This document shows positions 25,707 to 34,040 of a DNA stretch of 64,000 bases, piece by piece. The notes beneath the pieces are model-generated. The model did not search any database. It saw nothing but the letters and a program-made list of their open reading frames with translations, and was not told the DNA's origin. This stretch comes from Endozoicomonas sp. OPT23 (GTDB taxonomy: Bacteria > Pseudomonadota > Gammaproteobacteria > Pseudomonadales > Endozoicomonadaceae), in the NCBI RefSeq assembly GCF_009653635.1, contig NZ_PPFD01000005.1:186001-250000 (forward strand), in the 5' to 3' direction. The position numbers and the translations under genes are program-made. The first letter of the stretch is position 1; each line of letters begins with the position of its first letter.

Positions 25707-27080
25707 TTAACGAACACCCAGACGACGGAGGGTTCTGGGTTTAAACCAGCTCAGGCTTTTTACACCGTCATTCAGTGCCGGATTTGTTAACTGGGTTTTG
25801 TTCATCAGCTCAAGCGCAATGTATTCATTACTCTTCATATCCATATGCAGTTGTGATCTCAGCATGACACCTGGCAGGTCTGTCCGGTAGAGAGAGTTAA
25901 CCAGAACAAGGCGTTTCAGCTCATCATTATTGTCGTACAGGTCAGTCACTGCAGGAATCCAGCCATCCTCATCAACATGCAGCACTCGCTTCTTGTAAGT
26001 GTTTCGCTCACCTTCCTTAAGGTTCGCTTCCACTACCCAGACACGATGCAACTCATAACGCAGATAATCCGGATTGGCATGATGTTTTGGAAACAACTCA
26101 TCGTACTCTAAAGCCGGATCTTCAAACCTATTGGTGTTGTAAGGAATATAAAGTTCCCTCTTGCCCAGCAGCTTCCAGTTGAACTTAATGGTTGAACCAG
26201 TAAAAGCACCCGCCGTATCAGATGGTGTAAAGTTACCCAGATTAGTCGGAATGTCGTATTTAACATTCGGCGCACGACGAACCTTTCGAACACCCGGTGT
26301 ATAGGTCCAGGCAGCCCGCTCCACTTCCGAGAAATCCAGCGGTTCATGAACCAGCACACTTTCACCCTTACTGCGTGCAGGTTCCATCGTCTGGTTCAGC
26401 ACCATAATTTTTGGATGTTTCTCTTTTTGAAACTCCTCAATGGAACTGTTGGGATTAAAGTAGGGTGCTCTGAAGGTCATCAGTTGCTGGCCAACCAGCT
26501 GGCTGCCGTTTTTATAAATAAGAATTGCGTCTTTGGCTTCCTGCCAGAAATGAGGGAAAGCCGCCTGATTCATATTCCAGACCACTTCCTCACCCTGCTT
26601 TGGAATCGGAAAAGGCGCACCACCAAATGCATTAACTACACCGGCTCCGTCCTTTGCCAAAGTGGCACGGGTTGCATTGGCAATGGTGTTTTTATTAATA
26701 AAGTCGGAATAGCCACCATTGCGATGGGAAGGGTAAATATCCATCCGATAGGTATCCGGATAGGTTTTGAACATCTTGATCTGACCGGCAGAGAGCCTGT
26801 TTTTATGCTGATCAACATTTGCGGCTGTAATTGAGAACAACGGTTTCTCATCAGCATAGGGATCTACAAACTGGCCATTGGCGCCACGTTCAGGGTACTT
26901 AAAATCAGGATTCCAGGCTGGAATAGTGCCTTCTTTATTGCCGGCAATGGTTGCGCCCTGAGGTGACAGATCACGACCAAGGCGCGAAGCTTCTTCCGGT
27001 GAGACTTTTGCCTGGACAGTTGCAGATATCATTGTAGCTGCAATTGTGGCAGCGAGTGTGTGCTTTACTACTCGTTTCAT
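25707..27080 (-). CDS. DUF1329 protein, array copy 8
   Basis: 457 residues from the ATG at 27078-27080 (MKRVVKHTLAA), preceded by AGTAGGACCT. Longer in-frame starts exist at 27107 (ATG) and 27113 (TTG) but have no ribosome site and would add a non-signal-like segment. The signal peptide ends TVQA before KVSPEEASRLG. It shares YTPGVRKVRRAPN and FTGST with copy 6. Differences include LSPQGATIAGN for LTPVGAERAGN, DEDGW for DEDSW, and the tail FKPRTLRRLGVR. The strand, spacing and leader motif match the array. Confidence 0.88.
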   Translation of the reverse strand: MKRVVKHTLAATIAATMISATVQAKVSPEEASRLGRDLSPQGATIAGNKEGTIPAWNPDFKYPERGANGQFVDPYADEKPLFSITAANVDQHKNRLSAGQIKMFKTYPDTYRMDIYPSHRNGGYSDFINKNTIANATRATLAKDGAGVVNAFGGAPFPIPKQGEEVVWNMNQAAFPHFWQEAKDAILIYKNGSQLVGQQLMTFRAPYFNPNSSIEEFQKEKHPKIMVLNQTMEPARSKGESVLVHEPLDFSEVERAAWTYTPGVRKVRRAPNVKYDIPTNLGNFTPSDTAGAFTGSTIKFNWKLLGKRELYIPYNTNRFEDPALEYDELFPKHHANPDYLRYELHRVWVVEANLKEGERNTYKKRVLHVDEDGWIPAVTDLYDNNDELKRLVLVNSLYRTDLPGVMLRSQLHMDMKSNEYIALELMNKTQLTNPALNDGVKSLSWFKPRTLRRLGVR

Positions 27081-27092
27081 AGGACCTACTGC

Positions 27093-27114
27093 TTTTAAAA
27101 GCTCCATTTTCAAA
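27093..27114. promoter_or_regulatory. Palindromic leader motif of DUF1329 copy 8
   Basis: An AAAAGCTCCATTTTCAAAA-type imperfect palindrome, the counterpart of the motifs upstream of copies 5 and 6. It is less symmetric than that of copy 6. Confidence 0.35.
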
Positions 27115-27210
27115 ACACTGTTAGTGTCGACTTCCTGTACAACTCGGGCAGGTTTTTATTCTTCTGTTTTATTTATCAGAAAAAGCGACACTCTTCCGGC
27201 AGACTGGTAG

Positions 27211-27262
27211 TAAGTGTGCAGACATACGTAATCGAATACGAATTCAAATGTCCGAACATTTA
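27211..27262 (+). repeat. Palindromic TAAGT repeat R3 (52 bp, no central hairpin)
   Basis: It starts TAAGTGTGCAGACATACG, continues TAATCGAATAC and ends GAATTCAAATGTCCGAACA plus TTTA. It is intermediate in length between R1 and the long forms. The immediate flanks GACTGGT and ATCAGTC form a short imperfect stem, as in R1 and R2. Confidence 0.7.
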
Positions 27263-27272
27263 ATCAGTCATC

Positions 27273-27323
27273 AAAAACAAAAATGGCAGATGTTGAATTC
27301 TCTATAAACATCAACATTTGCCA
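27273..27323 (-). terminator. Rho-independent terminator of DUF1329 copy 9
   Basis: On the minus strand TGGCAAATGTTGA (27323-27311) pairs with TCAACATCTGCCA (27296-27284), one mismatch. TTTTTGTTTTT follows (27283-27273). Confidence 0.8.
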
Positions 27324-27430
27324 CTGCCGCAGCTTGGAGTTGAAAGCAGTTCCATTGCTGGCTTTCATGCTTCAACCCAACCTGCGTCACTAACGAGTAA
27401 TTAATTACTCATATTTTTCAAATGAGCGTA

Positions 27431-28819
27431 TTAACGAACACCCAGCTTACGAAGAGTAGACGGCTTGAAGTAGCTGTACTCTTTGTAATTGAAGTTTTTC
27501 GGTTCAATCTCCGTGCGGTTCCACAGCGTATCTGCCAGATACTCCTTGGAGAACAGATCGTGATACATGTAGGCTCGCATAGTGACACCAGGCCAGTCGA
27601 AACGGTTAATGCTGTTACCCAGCACAACGCGCCATAGTACACCACGATTGTCGTATAGATCAGTAACTACAGGAACCCAGCTGTCTTCATCAAAATGAAT
27701 GGTTCGCTTGCCAAAGACATTACGCTGACCTTCTTTAACCGTTGCTTCCACTTCCCAGACACGGTGCAGCTCATAGCGCATATATTCAGGGTTGGCATGT
27801 CCGGCCGTGAGCAGCTCTTCAAAGCTGACATTCGGGTCATCAAACTTGTAGGCATTATAAGGAACATACAGTTCCTTACGACCCAGCAGTTTCCAGTCAT
27901 AGCGGTCGGTAGCACCATTAAAGCCCTTACCAGCATCAACGGTATTAAACTTACCCAGACCTTCAAAGTTATCGTAAGCAACTGTTGGCGCACGACGTAC
28001 ACGACGCACTCCTGGTGAATAGCTCCAGGCAGACTGCGGTGTCTTGCCGGTATCGGTTTGAGTGTAAACCAGTGCTGAGCCACCCTTTTCACGGGCTGGA
28101 GCAGTGGTTTCGATCATCAGAATCTGACGCTGATAATTTCCAGCCTCATACTCTTCCAGAGTTAACTCAGGGTCAAAGTACGGGTTGTATAACGTGTTGG
28201 TGGAACCACCGATACTTTGCTTACCGTTGCGATAAACCAGTACCTGCTCGTTATACTCTCGAAAGAACTTGGCGGCCGTTGCTGTTCCCATATTCCATGC
28301 AGCTTCATCACCGGATTTAGGAATCGGGAAAGGCACACCACCAAAAGCATTACGAATACCGTTACCTCCTGGCGCCAGTTCGGCACGGCTAGCATTCTTC
28401 ATGGCACTCTGATAGGCAAAATCACTGAACCCGGTTCCACGATGGGTCGGATAAATATGCATCTTGAAGGTTTCAGGGAATGTCTTGAACATCTCAATCT
28501 GACCAGCAGTCAGCTTGTCCTTATATTTATCAACATTCTCGGCAGTAATGGTAAACAGAGGTTTGTCATCAGCGTATGGGTCCGGATAGCGATCACCTGA
28601 TTTAAAACCGTCAGGCACTTTCATTTCCGGTGTCCAGGCCGGAATAGTACCCTCGGCATTTCCAGCACGAATAGCACCAAATGGCGTCAGTTCAGTACCT
28701 TCAATACCCAGTTTGGCCGCTTCTTCAGCAGACACTTTAGCATGGGCAGTGCCCATGGCTGCGAACATGACACCCGCACAGGATGCGGCAATGAGTGTCT
28801 TTTTTATTGTGTATTTCAT
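27431..28819 (-). CDS. DUF1329 protein, array copy 9
   Basis: 462 residues, start MKYTIKKTLIA, much like copy 7. The signal peptide ends TAHA before KVSAEEAAKLG. It shares the LGIEGTELTP insertion, GAIRAGN and GKGFNGATDRYDWKLLGRKELYVPYNA with copy 7, but keeps YELHRVWEVEATVKEG and DEDSW. The tail is FKPSTLRKLGVR. It has its own terminator. Upstream lies repeat R4 and then copy 10. The variable region (about residues 165-250) differs strongly from copy 7, so the pair has had time to diverge in possible ligand specificity. Confidence 0.9.
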   Translation of the reverse strand: MKYTIKKTLIAASCAGVMFAAMGTAHAKVSAEEAAKLGIEGTELTPFGAIRAGNAEGTIPAWTPEMKVPDGFKSGDRYPDPYADDKPLFTITAENVDKYKDKLTAGQIEMFKTFPETFKMHIYPTHRGTGFSDFAYQSAMKNASRAELAPGGNGIRNAFGGVPFPIPKSGDEAAWNMGTATAAKFFREYNEQVLVYRNGKQSIGGSTNTLYNPYFDPELTLEEYEAGNYQRQILMIETTAPAREKGGSALVYTQTDTGKTPQSAWSYSPGVRRVRRAPTVAYDNFEGLGKFNTVDAGKGFNGATDRYDWKLLGRKELYVPYNAYKFDDPNVSFEELLTAGHANPEYMRYELHRVWEVEATVKEGQRNVFGKRTIHFDEDSWVPVVTDLYDNRGVLWRVVLGNSINRFDWPGVTMRAYMYHDLFSKEYLADTLWNRTEIEPKNFNYKEYSYFKPSTLRKLGVR

Positions 28820-28930
28820 ATAGATAATTACTTCTCTACTTCTATCTATTTCTGGCTGAAAGCAAGAACCCCTGCTCGCTTCACTTTTTGCACATTGAAA
28901 CCTGATTCAGGTAAACCCGAGGTTTTCTAT

Positions 28931-29023
28931 TAAGTACCCAGACATACGAATTCATAAGCTGCTTGCCCGCCGCAGGCGGGAAAGCAGCCATTTAATATTC
29001 GATTACGTGTGTCTACACACTTA
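28931..29023 (-). repeat. Palindromic TAAGT repeat R4 (long form)
   Basis: It starts TAAGTACCCAGACATACG and ends GTGTGTCTACACACTTA. The central hairpin is GCTGCTTGCCCGCC against GGCGGGAAAGCAGC. It is nearly the same as R6 at 55.3 kb except for the hairpin arms, which change together. Confidence 0.8.
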
Positions 29024-29089
29024 CGTGCTATACATCCCTGTTGAATGTCTGCTAATAAACGACAGACAAGATTCCAGTATTACTTCGGG

Positions 29090-30475
29090 TCAGCGAATAC
29101 CCATTTTTCTTAATGTTGATGGCTTAAAGTACGCCATCTCTTTAACACCTGTGTTCAGAGGATAACCACGATTCTTACCCTGAAATTTATCAACCTGATA
29201 CTCACCTGAGATCAAATCCAGATAAACACCTGAACGACCCAGTACACCAGGGAAGTCATAACGGTTAATTGAATGATGAAGCGTTACACGCCAGAGCTGA
29301 TTATCCTTGTTATACAGATCAACAACGGATGGCACCCAGCTGTCTTCGTCAATAAATAACACCCGTTTTTTAAAGACGTTACGCTTGCCTTCTTTCAGGT
29401 TGGCCTCAACTACCCAGACACGATGCAGTTCATAGCGGGCGTACTCAGGGTTTGGGTGACCGGCAATAAACAGTTCTTTGTAATCCTGACTCGGATTTTC
29501 GTACTTGTAATTATTGTACGGAATATACAGTTCACGTTTGCCGATCAGTTTCCAGTTATAACGATCCATAGAGCCGTTAAAACCGGAAGTACTGTCAACC
29601 GGAAGAAAGCTGGCCAGCCCGACTGGTGAGTCATAAGCAATATTCGGCGCACGACGTACACGTCGTGTTCCCGGTGTATAAGACCAGGCTCCACGAACCT
29701 GATTGGTTAAATCAACCGGTTCATGAATCAGAAAGTTTTTACCCTTTTCACGCACAGGCAGCAGGTTTTCAGTGAACTGAACAATAGCCGGCATCTTCTC
29801 GGCACTGTATTGTTCCGGTGTCAGCTCAGGGTCAAAATAAGGCGCCCGGGTCGTGGTCGTGGTTCTGCCAATAAGATGAGCGCCATCTTTATACACCATG
29901 ACATTATCATTGGTTTGCTTACTGAACAGAGCACCGCCACCCAGGTTAATGTTTTTCATCACCTCTTCCCCACTCTTTGGTATCGGGAAAGGCACACCAC
30001 CAAAAGAGTTCACAACACCATTGCCATCTGACGTCAGCGTTGAATTCAGTGCATTACGGTAAATGTTTTTTTCGACAAAATCAGTATAACGGCCATCACG
30101 GTGAGTTGTGTAGACCGGCATTTTGAAGGTGTCAGGATAGGTTTCAAACAGCGCTATCTGACCTTCTGATAATTTGTTTTTATAGAGATGAAGATTTTTC
30201 GCTGTAATAGTAAACAAGGGGGTTTCATCAGCGTATGGATCAACGTATTGAGAACCACTGCCCTTGTATTCAGCAGGAACTTTAAAATCGGGATTCCAGG
30301 CAGGAATAGCGCCACTTTTATTACCGGCCCACTCAGCTCCGGACGGCGTGAGATCTTTACCTAAACGAGCCGCTTCTTCTGCAGAAACTTTCGCTTGAGC
30401 ATTCAGTGTCAGAACAGCAGATGCTGTAAAGAGTGCCGCAGATGCAGCAAAGGAGGAAAACCGTTTCAGCTTCAT
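29090..30475 (-). CDS. DUF1329 protein, array copy 10
   Basis: 461 residues from the ATG at 30473-30475 (MKLKRFSSFA). A TTG five codons earlier is possible but adds nothing signal-like. The signal peptide ends AQA before KVSAEEAARLG. Distinct changes: LTPSGAEWAGN, YTPGTRRVRRAPN (Thr for Val), LPVDSTSGFNGSMDRYNW (GSM for GAT) and the tail FKPSTLRKMGIR. EEVMKNINLG replaces the usual EEAIWN. It is the array member nearest the DUF1302 gene. A weak TGTCTG/CAGACA stem (29046-29068) lies after the stop. Confidence 0.9.
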   Translation of the reverse strand: MKLKRFSSFAASAALFTASAVLTLNAQAKVSAEEAARLGKDLTPSGAEWAGNKSGAIPAWNPDFKVPAEYKGSGSQYVDPYADETPLFTITAKNLHLYKNKLSEGQIALFETYPDTFKMPVYTTHRDGRYTDFVEKNIYRNALNSTLTSDGNGVVNSFGGVPFPIPKSGEEVMKNINLGGGALFSKQTNDNVMVYKDGAHLIGRTTTTTRAPYFDPELTPEQYSAEKMPAIVQFTENLLPVREKGKNFLIHEPVDLTNQVRGAWSYTPGTRRVRRAPNIAYDSPVGLASFLPVDSTSGFNGSMDRYNWKLIGKRELYIPYNNYKYENPSQDYKELFIAGHPNPEYARYELHRVWVVEANLKEGKRNVFKKRVLFIDEDSWVPSVVDLYNKDNQLWRVTLHHSINRYDFPGVLGRSGVYLDLISGEYQVDKFQGKNRGYPLNTGVKEMAYFKPSTLRKMGIR

Positions 30476-30514
30476 TTCAATTCTTTTCAACTTTATTTCA
30501 GTCCCGACAACACC

Positions 30515-30603
30515 AAGTCTGTAGACACACGTCGAATGTAAAATCAGTTATTTTTTCCGCGTCAGCGGGAAAATAACCTTTAATTCGTATGTCCAGCCAC
30601 TTA
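30515..30603 (+). repeat. Palindromic TAAGT repeat R5 (long form)
   Basis: It starts AAGTCTGTAGACACACG and ends TTCGTATGTCCAGCCACTTA. The central hairpin GTTATTTT...CCGC against GCGG...AAAATAAC differs in arm sequence from R4 and R6 but keeps pairing. Confidence 0.7.
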
Positions 30604-30706
30604 CTGAGCTCAAATCAAGTTCTGGCTATTGAGTTTTGCTAATCGTTCTTCCCTGGGTGATTTGAATGAGCAGAGAGCTTCCGTCTTCTGCGCTTAAATA
30701 AGGATT

Positions 30707-30746
30707 GAACCGCTACTCATAAGGAGTAGCGGTTCTTTTGCTTTTA
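30707..30746. terminator. Terminator between the DUF1302 gene and copy 10 region
   Basis: GAACCGCTACTC (30707-30718) pairs perfectly with GAGTAGCGGTTC (30724-30735), followed by TTTTGCTTTT on the plus strand. On the minus strand, the side of the DUF1302 stop, it is followed by AATCCTTATTT. Confidence 0.7.
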
Positions 30747-30765
30747 AATACCAGAAGAGTGGTAA

Positions 30766-32346
30766 TTAGAAGGTGTACTTCACGTTGATAGATACGTTAT
30801 CACGATCGGTAAATGCATTATCTTCTGCTTTACCAAAGTAAGCACTATACTTAACTTCTGCTTGCCATTGATCCTGGTAGATCGCTTTCATGCCGATACT
30901 CGCACTATCACCACCAGAAAACGCTCCACCAGCACCATGATTTCTAATTGAATGCGCCAAAGTAATCGGCACTTCAACATTCGTAGCAGGCATTACATTA
31001 TTGTACTTAAGGGTGAAGTTCGCCTTAACACCAGCTCCACTCAACCTTTTACCTTCTGCAAGCTCTTCTTTCTTCTTATTAGTTATTTTGTCATAACCAA
31101 TTTCAGCAACCATCAATACATCATCAGCGAGTGACGATACACCAAATGAGTGAATAGCAGAAAGCTGAGCCTGAACTACGTTGGCGCGCATACCTGTATC
31201 AGTAGTTGAGTTAGCTCCAACTGTAGCGCCCTTTCTGTAAGAAATTTCGCCACCTACGTTGGTATCACCAAGCAAAGTACCAAAGCTTGCACCAAGCAGC
31301 TTAATATTTTCTAGATACTCTATATGGTAGTTACCTGCTCCTGTAGCATCAGGTGCGAAGTCAAGAAGGATTTTTGAAGGTGCTTTTTCGTGATAGTTAA
31401 TGTAATACAGGCCAAACTCTGTTCCATAGCCAACATTTTCAGCATAATAATTTAGCGCAAGACCCCACTGACCAGAGTCTTTAGCATCCTTATCTTGACC
31501 ACGTTTAATATTATAGGATGGACCAGCACTACCATATGGAAGAACTAATGTCCCTGCTTCATCTACCAAGTCAGACAGACTGAAGAAACTACCGTACTCT
31601 GATGCTTCAGTTTTCTTCCATTCCCACTGATAGTAACCAGCAACGTTGAGATTCTCTGTCAAATCCAACTGAGTAAATACCTGACCAACTGGCAAGAATA
31701 TTTCTTTGACCTCAGTTCCAGGCACAACAGCTTTGGTGCCGTCTGCCGGGCTCATTCCACCACTAACACCCGGGTATAGAAGGCTTTCACCCCACTGAAC
31801 CACCTGACGACCAACACGAAGGTTCAGGTTACGTTCACCAATCTCAAAGTTTCCATATACAAACGCATCAAGCAAACGTACATCTTTACCATGCACTTCC
31901 TGAGTTTTATCTGTAAAAGAGTTGTAAGCAAACTCAGTAGTATCGTGGTTTATAGAAGCTTGGTTATCATGATCATTTTTACCGAAATATGCACCATCAT
32001 AGAAAGCGGCCCCACGAAGGAATGCTCCGTAGTTTTGGTAACGAATATCCATTTCTGACAAGATCGAAACCTTGTTATTAATCATGGAACCTTTTTCGAA
32101 GTTACGGTTACCATCATCCGCACGAGTATTCGCCAGTAAATCTTCATTCTGATCACTCACACGCCAGCCAGCCGTATAGCTCAGCGTAGTATCAAGATCG
32201 ACAGTGATTTCACTGGTAGGTTCAAAAGTCAGAGAGTAGGCAGGCAGTGCCATGGTGGAAACAGCTGTTGCAACAGCAACAGTGAGCAAGCTCTTCTTCG
32301 GAGAGAACCCGTCCTGCTTAACTGTCTTTGTTATTGTATTTTTCAT
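30766..32346 (-). CDS. DUF1302 outer-membrane beta-barrel protein
   Basis: 526 residues from the ATG at 32344-32346 (MKNTITKTV), preceded by CCGGGGCCTCTT. A longer frame to 32385 has no ribosome site. The signal peptide ends PAYS before LTFEPTSEITVDLDTTLSYTAGW. The body alternates aromatic and polar strands and ends in VKYTF; a C-terminal Phe is typical of outer-membrane barrels. DUF1302 proteins are commonly encoded beside DUF1329 proteins and are presumed uptake or efflux channels for hydrophobic compounds. One barrel serving ten DUF1329 proteins is an unusual ratio. The ribosome site resembles the GCCGGGGAA of copies 1, 2 and 4. Confidence 0.9.
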   Translation of the reverse strand: MKNTITKTVKQDGFSPKKSLLTVAVATAVSTMALPAYSLTFEPTSEITVDLDTTLSYTAGWRVSDQNEDLLANTRADDGNRNFEKGSMINNKVSILSEMDIRYQNYGAFLRGAAFYDGAYFGKNDHDNQASINHDTTEFAYNSFTDKTQEVHGKDVRLLDAFVYGNFEIGERNLNLRVGRQVVQWGESLLYPGVSGGMSPADGTKAVVPGTEVKEIFLPVGQVFTQLDLTENLNVAGYYQWEWKKTEASEYGSFFSLSDLVDEAGTLVLPYGSAGPSYNIKRGQDKDAKDSGQWGLALNYYAENVGYGTEFGLYYINYHEKAPSKILLDFAPDATGAGNYHIEYLENIKLLGASFGTLLGDTNVGGEISYRKGATVGANSTTDTGMRANVVQAQLSAIHSFGVSSLADDVLMVAEIGYDKITNKKKEELAEGKRLSGAGVKANFTLKYNNVMPATNVEVPITLAHSIRNHGAGGAFSGGDSASIGMKAIYQDQWQAEVKYSAYFGKAEDNAFTDRDNVSINVKYTF

Positions 32347-33092
32347 AAGAGGCCCCGGTTTTTTCGGCCGTATCGACCAGAGCACTTCTCATCTCTGTTG
32401 TCGTCTACAGCCCGCTTGTGTGAGTCGTTCTTGTTGTTATAAGACTGCCGGTAAACACTAATCCCCCCGCCTTATTTGCAGCAAGTGCAAATTCGGCCAA
32501 CAGAGTCTTACATATTCAGCCAGTCCCTGCTCAGGCAGCCCAGAACTGGGCGACAGAGTACGTAAAAAGCGCAATGTAAGTCAAGCGACTTGTCTTAATT
32601 CCTGCAACACCATAACCCATTGAAAAAACTGTAAATATGAAATTTAACCACTCACTACCTATGTGCTCGGAAAATTTCTGCAGCAAATGCTATTTAGTAG
32701 ATGAATAATCTGTTTTTTAATTTAAAAACAATTCTGCGAGAGGCAATCATTGGCCCACCACAAACATACTGATTAAGTAATAATTCCTGCCTGTTTCTTC
32801 CAGCTTTGCCAAACGATCGGAGCAATGGTGGGAATATCTGGACAACAGCAGTAACTGCGCTGGCAATGACTGCGAAATTTTGGCAACGCCCCATAGCGGT
32901 AAGCCGAATAAGGCGCCTGTGATAACCCTGCGTACCCAAAGACTATTTAGGAGTTCACCTGGACGCCACCTATCTGGTATTACCCTGAAGCTAAAAAATC
33001 TTAAACCCATTCACATCGTCGGCTGACGCCTATAATTACAGCAGAGAGCCAGCCCTTTCCCTATACAGGTTTCGGATATAGGTGACCGTTAC
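32347..33092. other. 746-base gene-free region upstream of DUF1302
   Basis: No convincing gene on either strand. Near 32490 AAATTCGGCCAA recalls the TTTCGGCCA block of the DUF1329 leaders, so the first part is probably the DUF1302 control region. From about 32785 to 33027 one plus-strand frame is open for about 80 codons (SSSFAKRSEQWWEYL and on) without a start codon or ribosome site. It could be a gene remnant, but I recognise no family. Confidence 0.4.
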
Positions 33093-33554
33093 ATGAAGCC
33101 TCTGATTCTAGGGCCTGTAATTGCAGCCCTGATGTTTTTATTGCCTGCATCAAGCAGCGGAATGTCCGAAGTAGAGGCTATTTTGCTCACCCAGTCTTCT
33201 GAGGATAAATTGCTGGGAATAGCGAACAGCCTGATTGGAGAGGAACCGATCAGAACCTATTCAACCTTCTACGTATTTGAAGTAGGTGAAAGCATTGAAG
33301 GGGTATTCAAGACTGATGACGACAACTTTGAGCAGGCAGAAATACTGGATGGCTTTAACGGTTTCACCAATACAAGCCTGATGATCGAATTCGAGTCAAA
33401 CTCGGATAGCAGTGATGATAGCAGCAGCGACAACGGACCTTTTTACTACCAGTTTTACTTTTTCTATGATGCAGAAGACTACGAATTCATTCCCCCACCT
33501 TTACTTCATTTTGACCACTCTATAATCAAAGGGTCCGTAGATCCGGCTTATTAA
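33093..33554 (+). CDS. Small exported acidic protein, unknown function
   Basis: 153 residues with a signal peptide (hydrophobic 4-22, ending SSSG/MSE). A very acidic body includes a Ser/Asp run at about 105-115 (SDSSDDSSSD), followed by aromatic strands FYYQFYFFYDAEDYEF. No family is recognised. Acidic, aromatic exported proteins of this size can bind metal ions or cover surfaces, but that is only a guess. The ATG has AGGTGA upstream. Its 3' end overlaps the 3' end of the convergent SnoaL-like gene by 29 bases, so one of the two ends is unusual or the two are expressed at different times. Confidence 0.6.
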   Translation: MKPLILGPVIAALMFLLPASSSGMSEVEAILLTQSSEDKLLGIANSLIGEEPIRTYSTFYVFEVGESIEGVFKTDDDNFEQAEILDGFNGFTNTSLMIEFESNSDSSDDSSSDNGPFYYQFYFFYDAEDYEFIPPPLLHFDHSIIKGSVDPAY

Positions 33555-33972
33555 AATCATAAGCCTTCTCCTGCACACGCTTACTGAACTTCCAACCCTG
33601 CTGGGTTCGTACAAAAGTATCGTGATACCAGAGCCCAATAAATAATAGCTGACGACTTTCATCCGATAGCTGCATCTCCATGGGGTTGAGACACATCACA
33701 GTGCCTGTTGCAGAATCGCCATCAACCTTTAAGCGGATATTAGCGTTTAAATGGTGGCTGGTTGGAAAGTAGATAAAGGACTCTTCAAGAAATTGTTTAA
33801 TGGTTTCTAGATCACCTTTGATACCACCGGTATCCGTGTAATCGATAAAAGCATCTTTAGTAAAAATGGAATTCAGGTCATCAAAACGGCGACGGTCAAT
33901 AATATCGGAGTATTCGTAGATCAGCTGTTCAAGCTCATAGCGATCTGACAGCGCCTGCAGAGAAAAGCTCAT
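33526..33972 (-). CDS. SnoaL-like (NTF2-fold) protein
   Basis: A 148-residue single-domain protein of the SnoaL_4/NTF2-like fold. An N-terminal helix pair (LSDRYELEQLIYEYSDIID) and DDLNSIFTKDAFIDYTDTGG are followed by FPTSHHLNANIRL and GLWYHDTFVRTQQGWKFSKR. Members include ketosteroid isomerases, dehydratases and polyketide cyclases. Similar proteins are frequent in steroid and aromatic catabolic clusters. The start has GAAGG upstream. It lies next to, and on the strand of, the acyl-CoA dehydrogenase pair, 68 bases downstream, so it is probably in the same operon. A steroid-type substrate is inferred from that context. Confidence 0.8.
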   Translation of the reverse strand: MSFSLQALSDRYELEQLIYEYSDIIDRRRFDDLNSIFTKDAFIDYTDTGGIKGDLETIKQFLEESFIYFPTSHHLNANIRLKVDGDSATGTVMCLNPMEMQLSDESRQLLFIGLWYHDTFVRTQQGWKFSKRVQEKAYDFNKPDLRTL

Positions 33973-34040
33973 CGCATAACCTTCATTTTATTATTTTTGA
34001 AGTGAAGCCGAGACTTACCAAGACTCGGCTTTAAGAGTGT

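Noticed and set aside
32694-33010. Two overlapping minus-strand frames of 81 and 87 residues
   Set aside because: No ribosome site, no family and unlikely composition; left as gene-free DNA.
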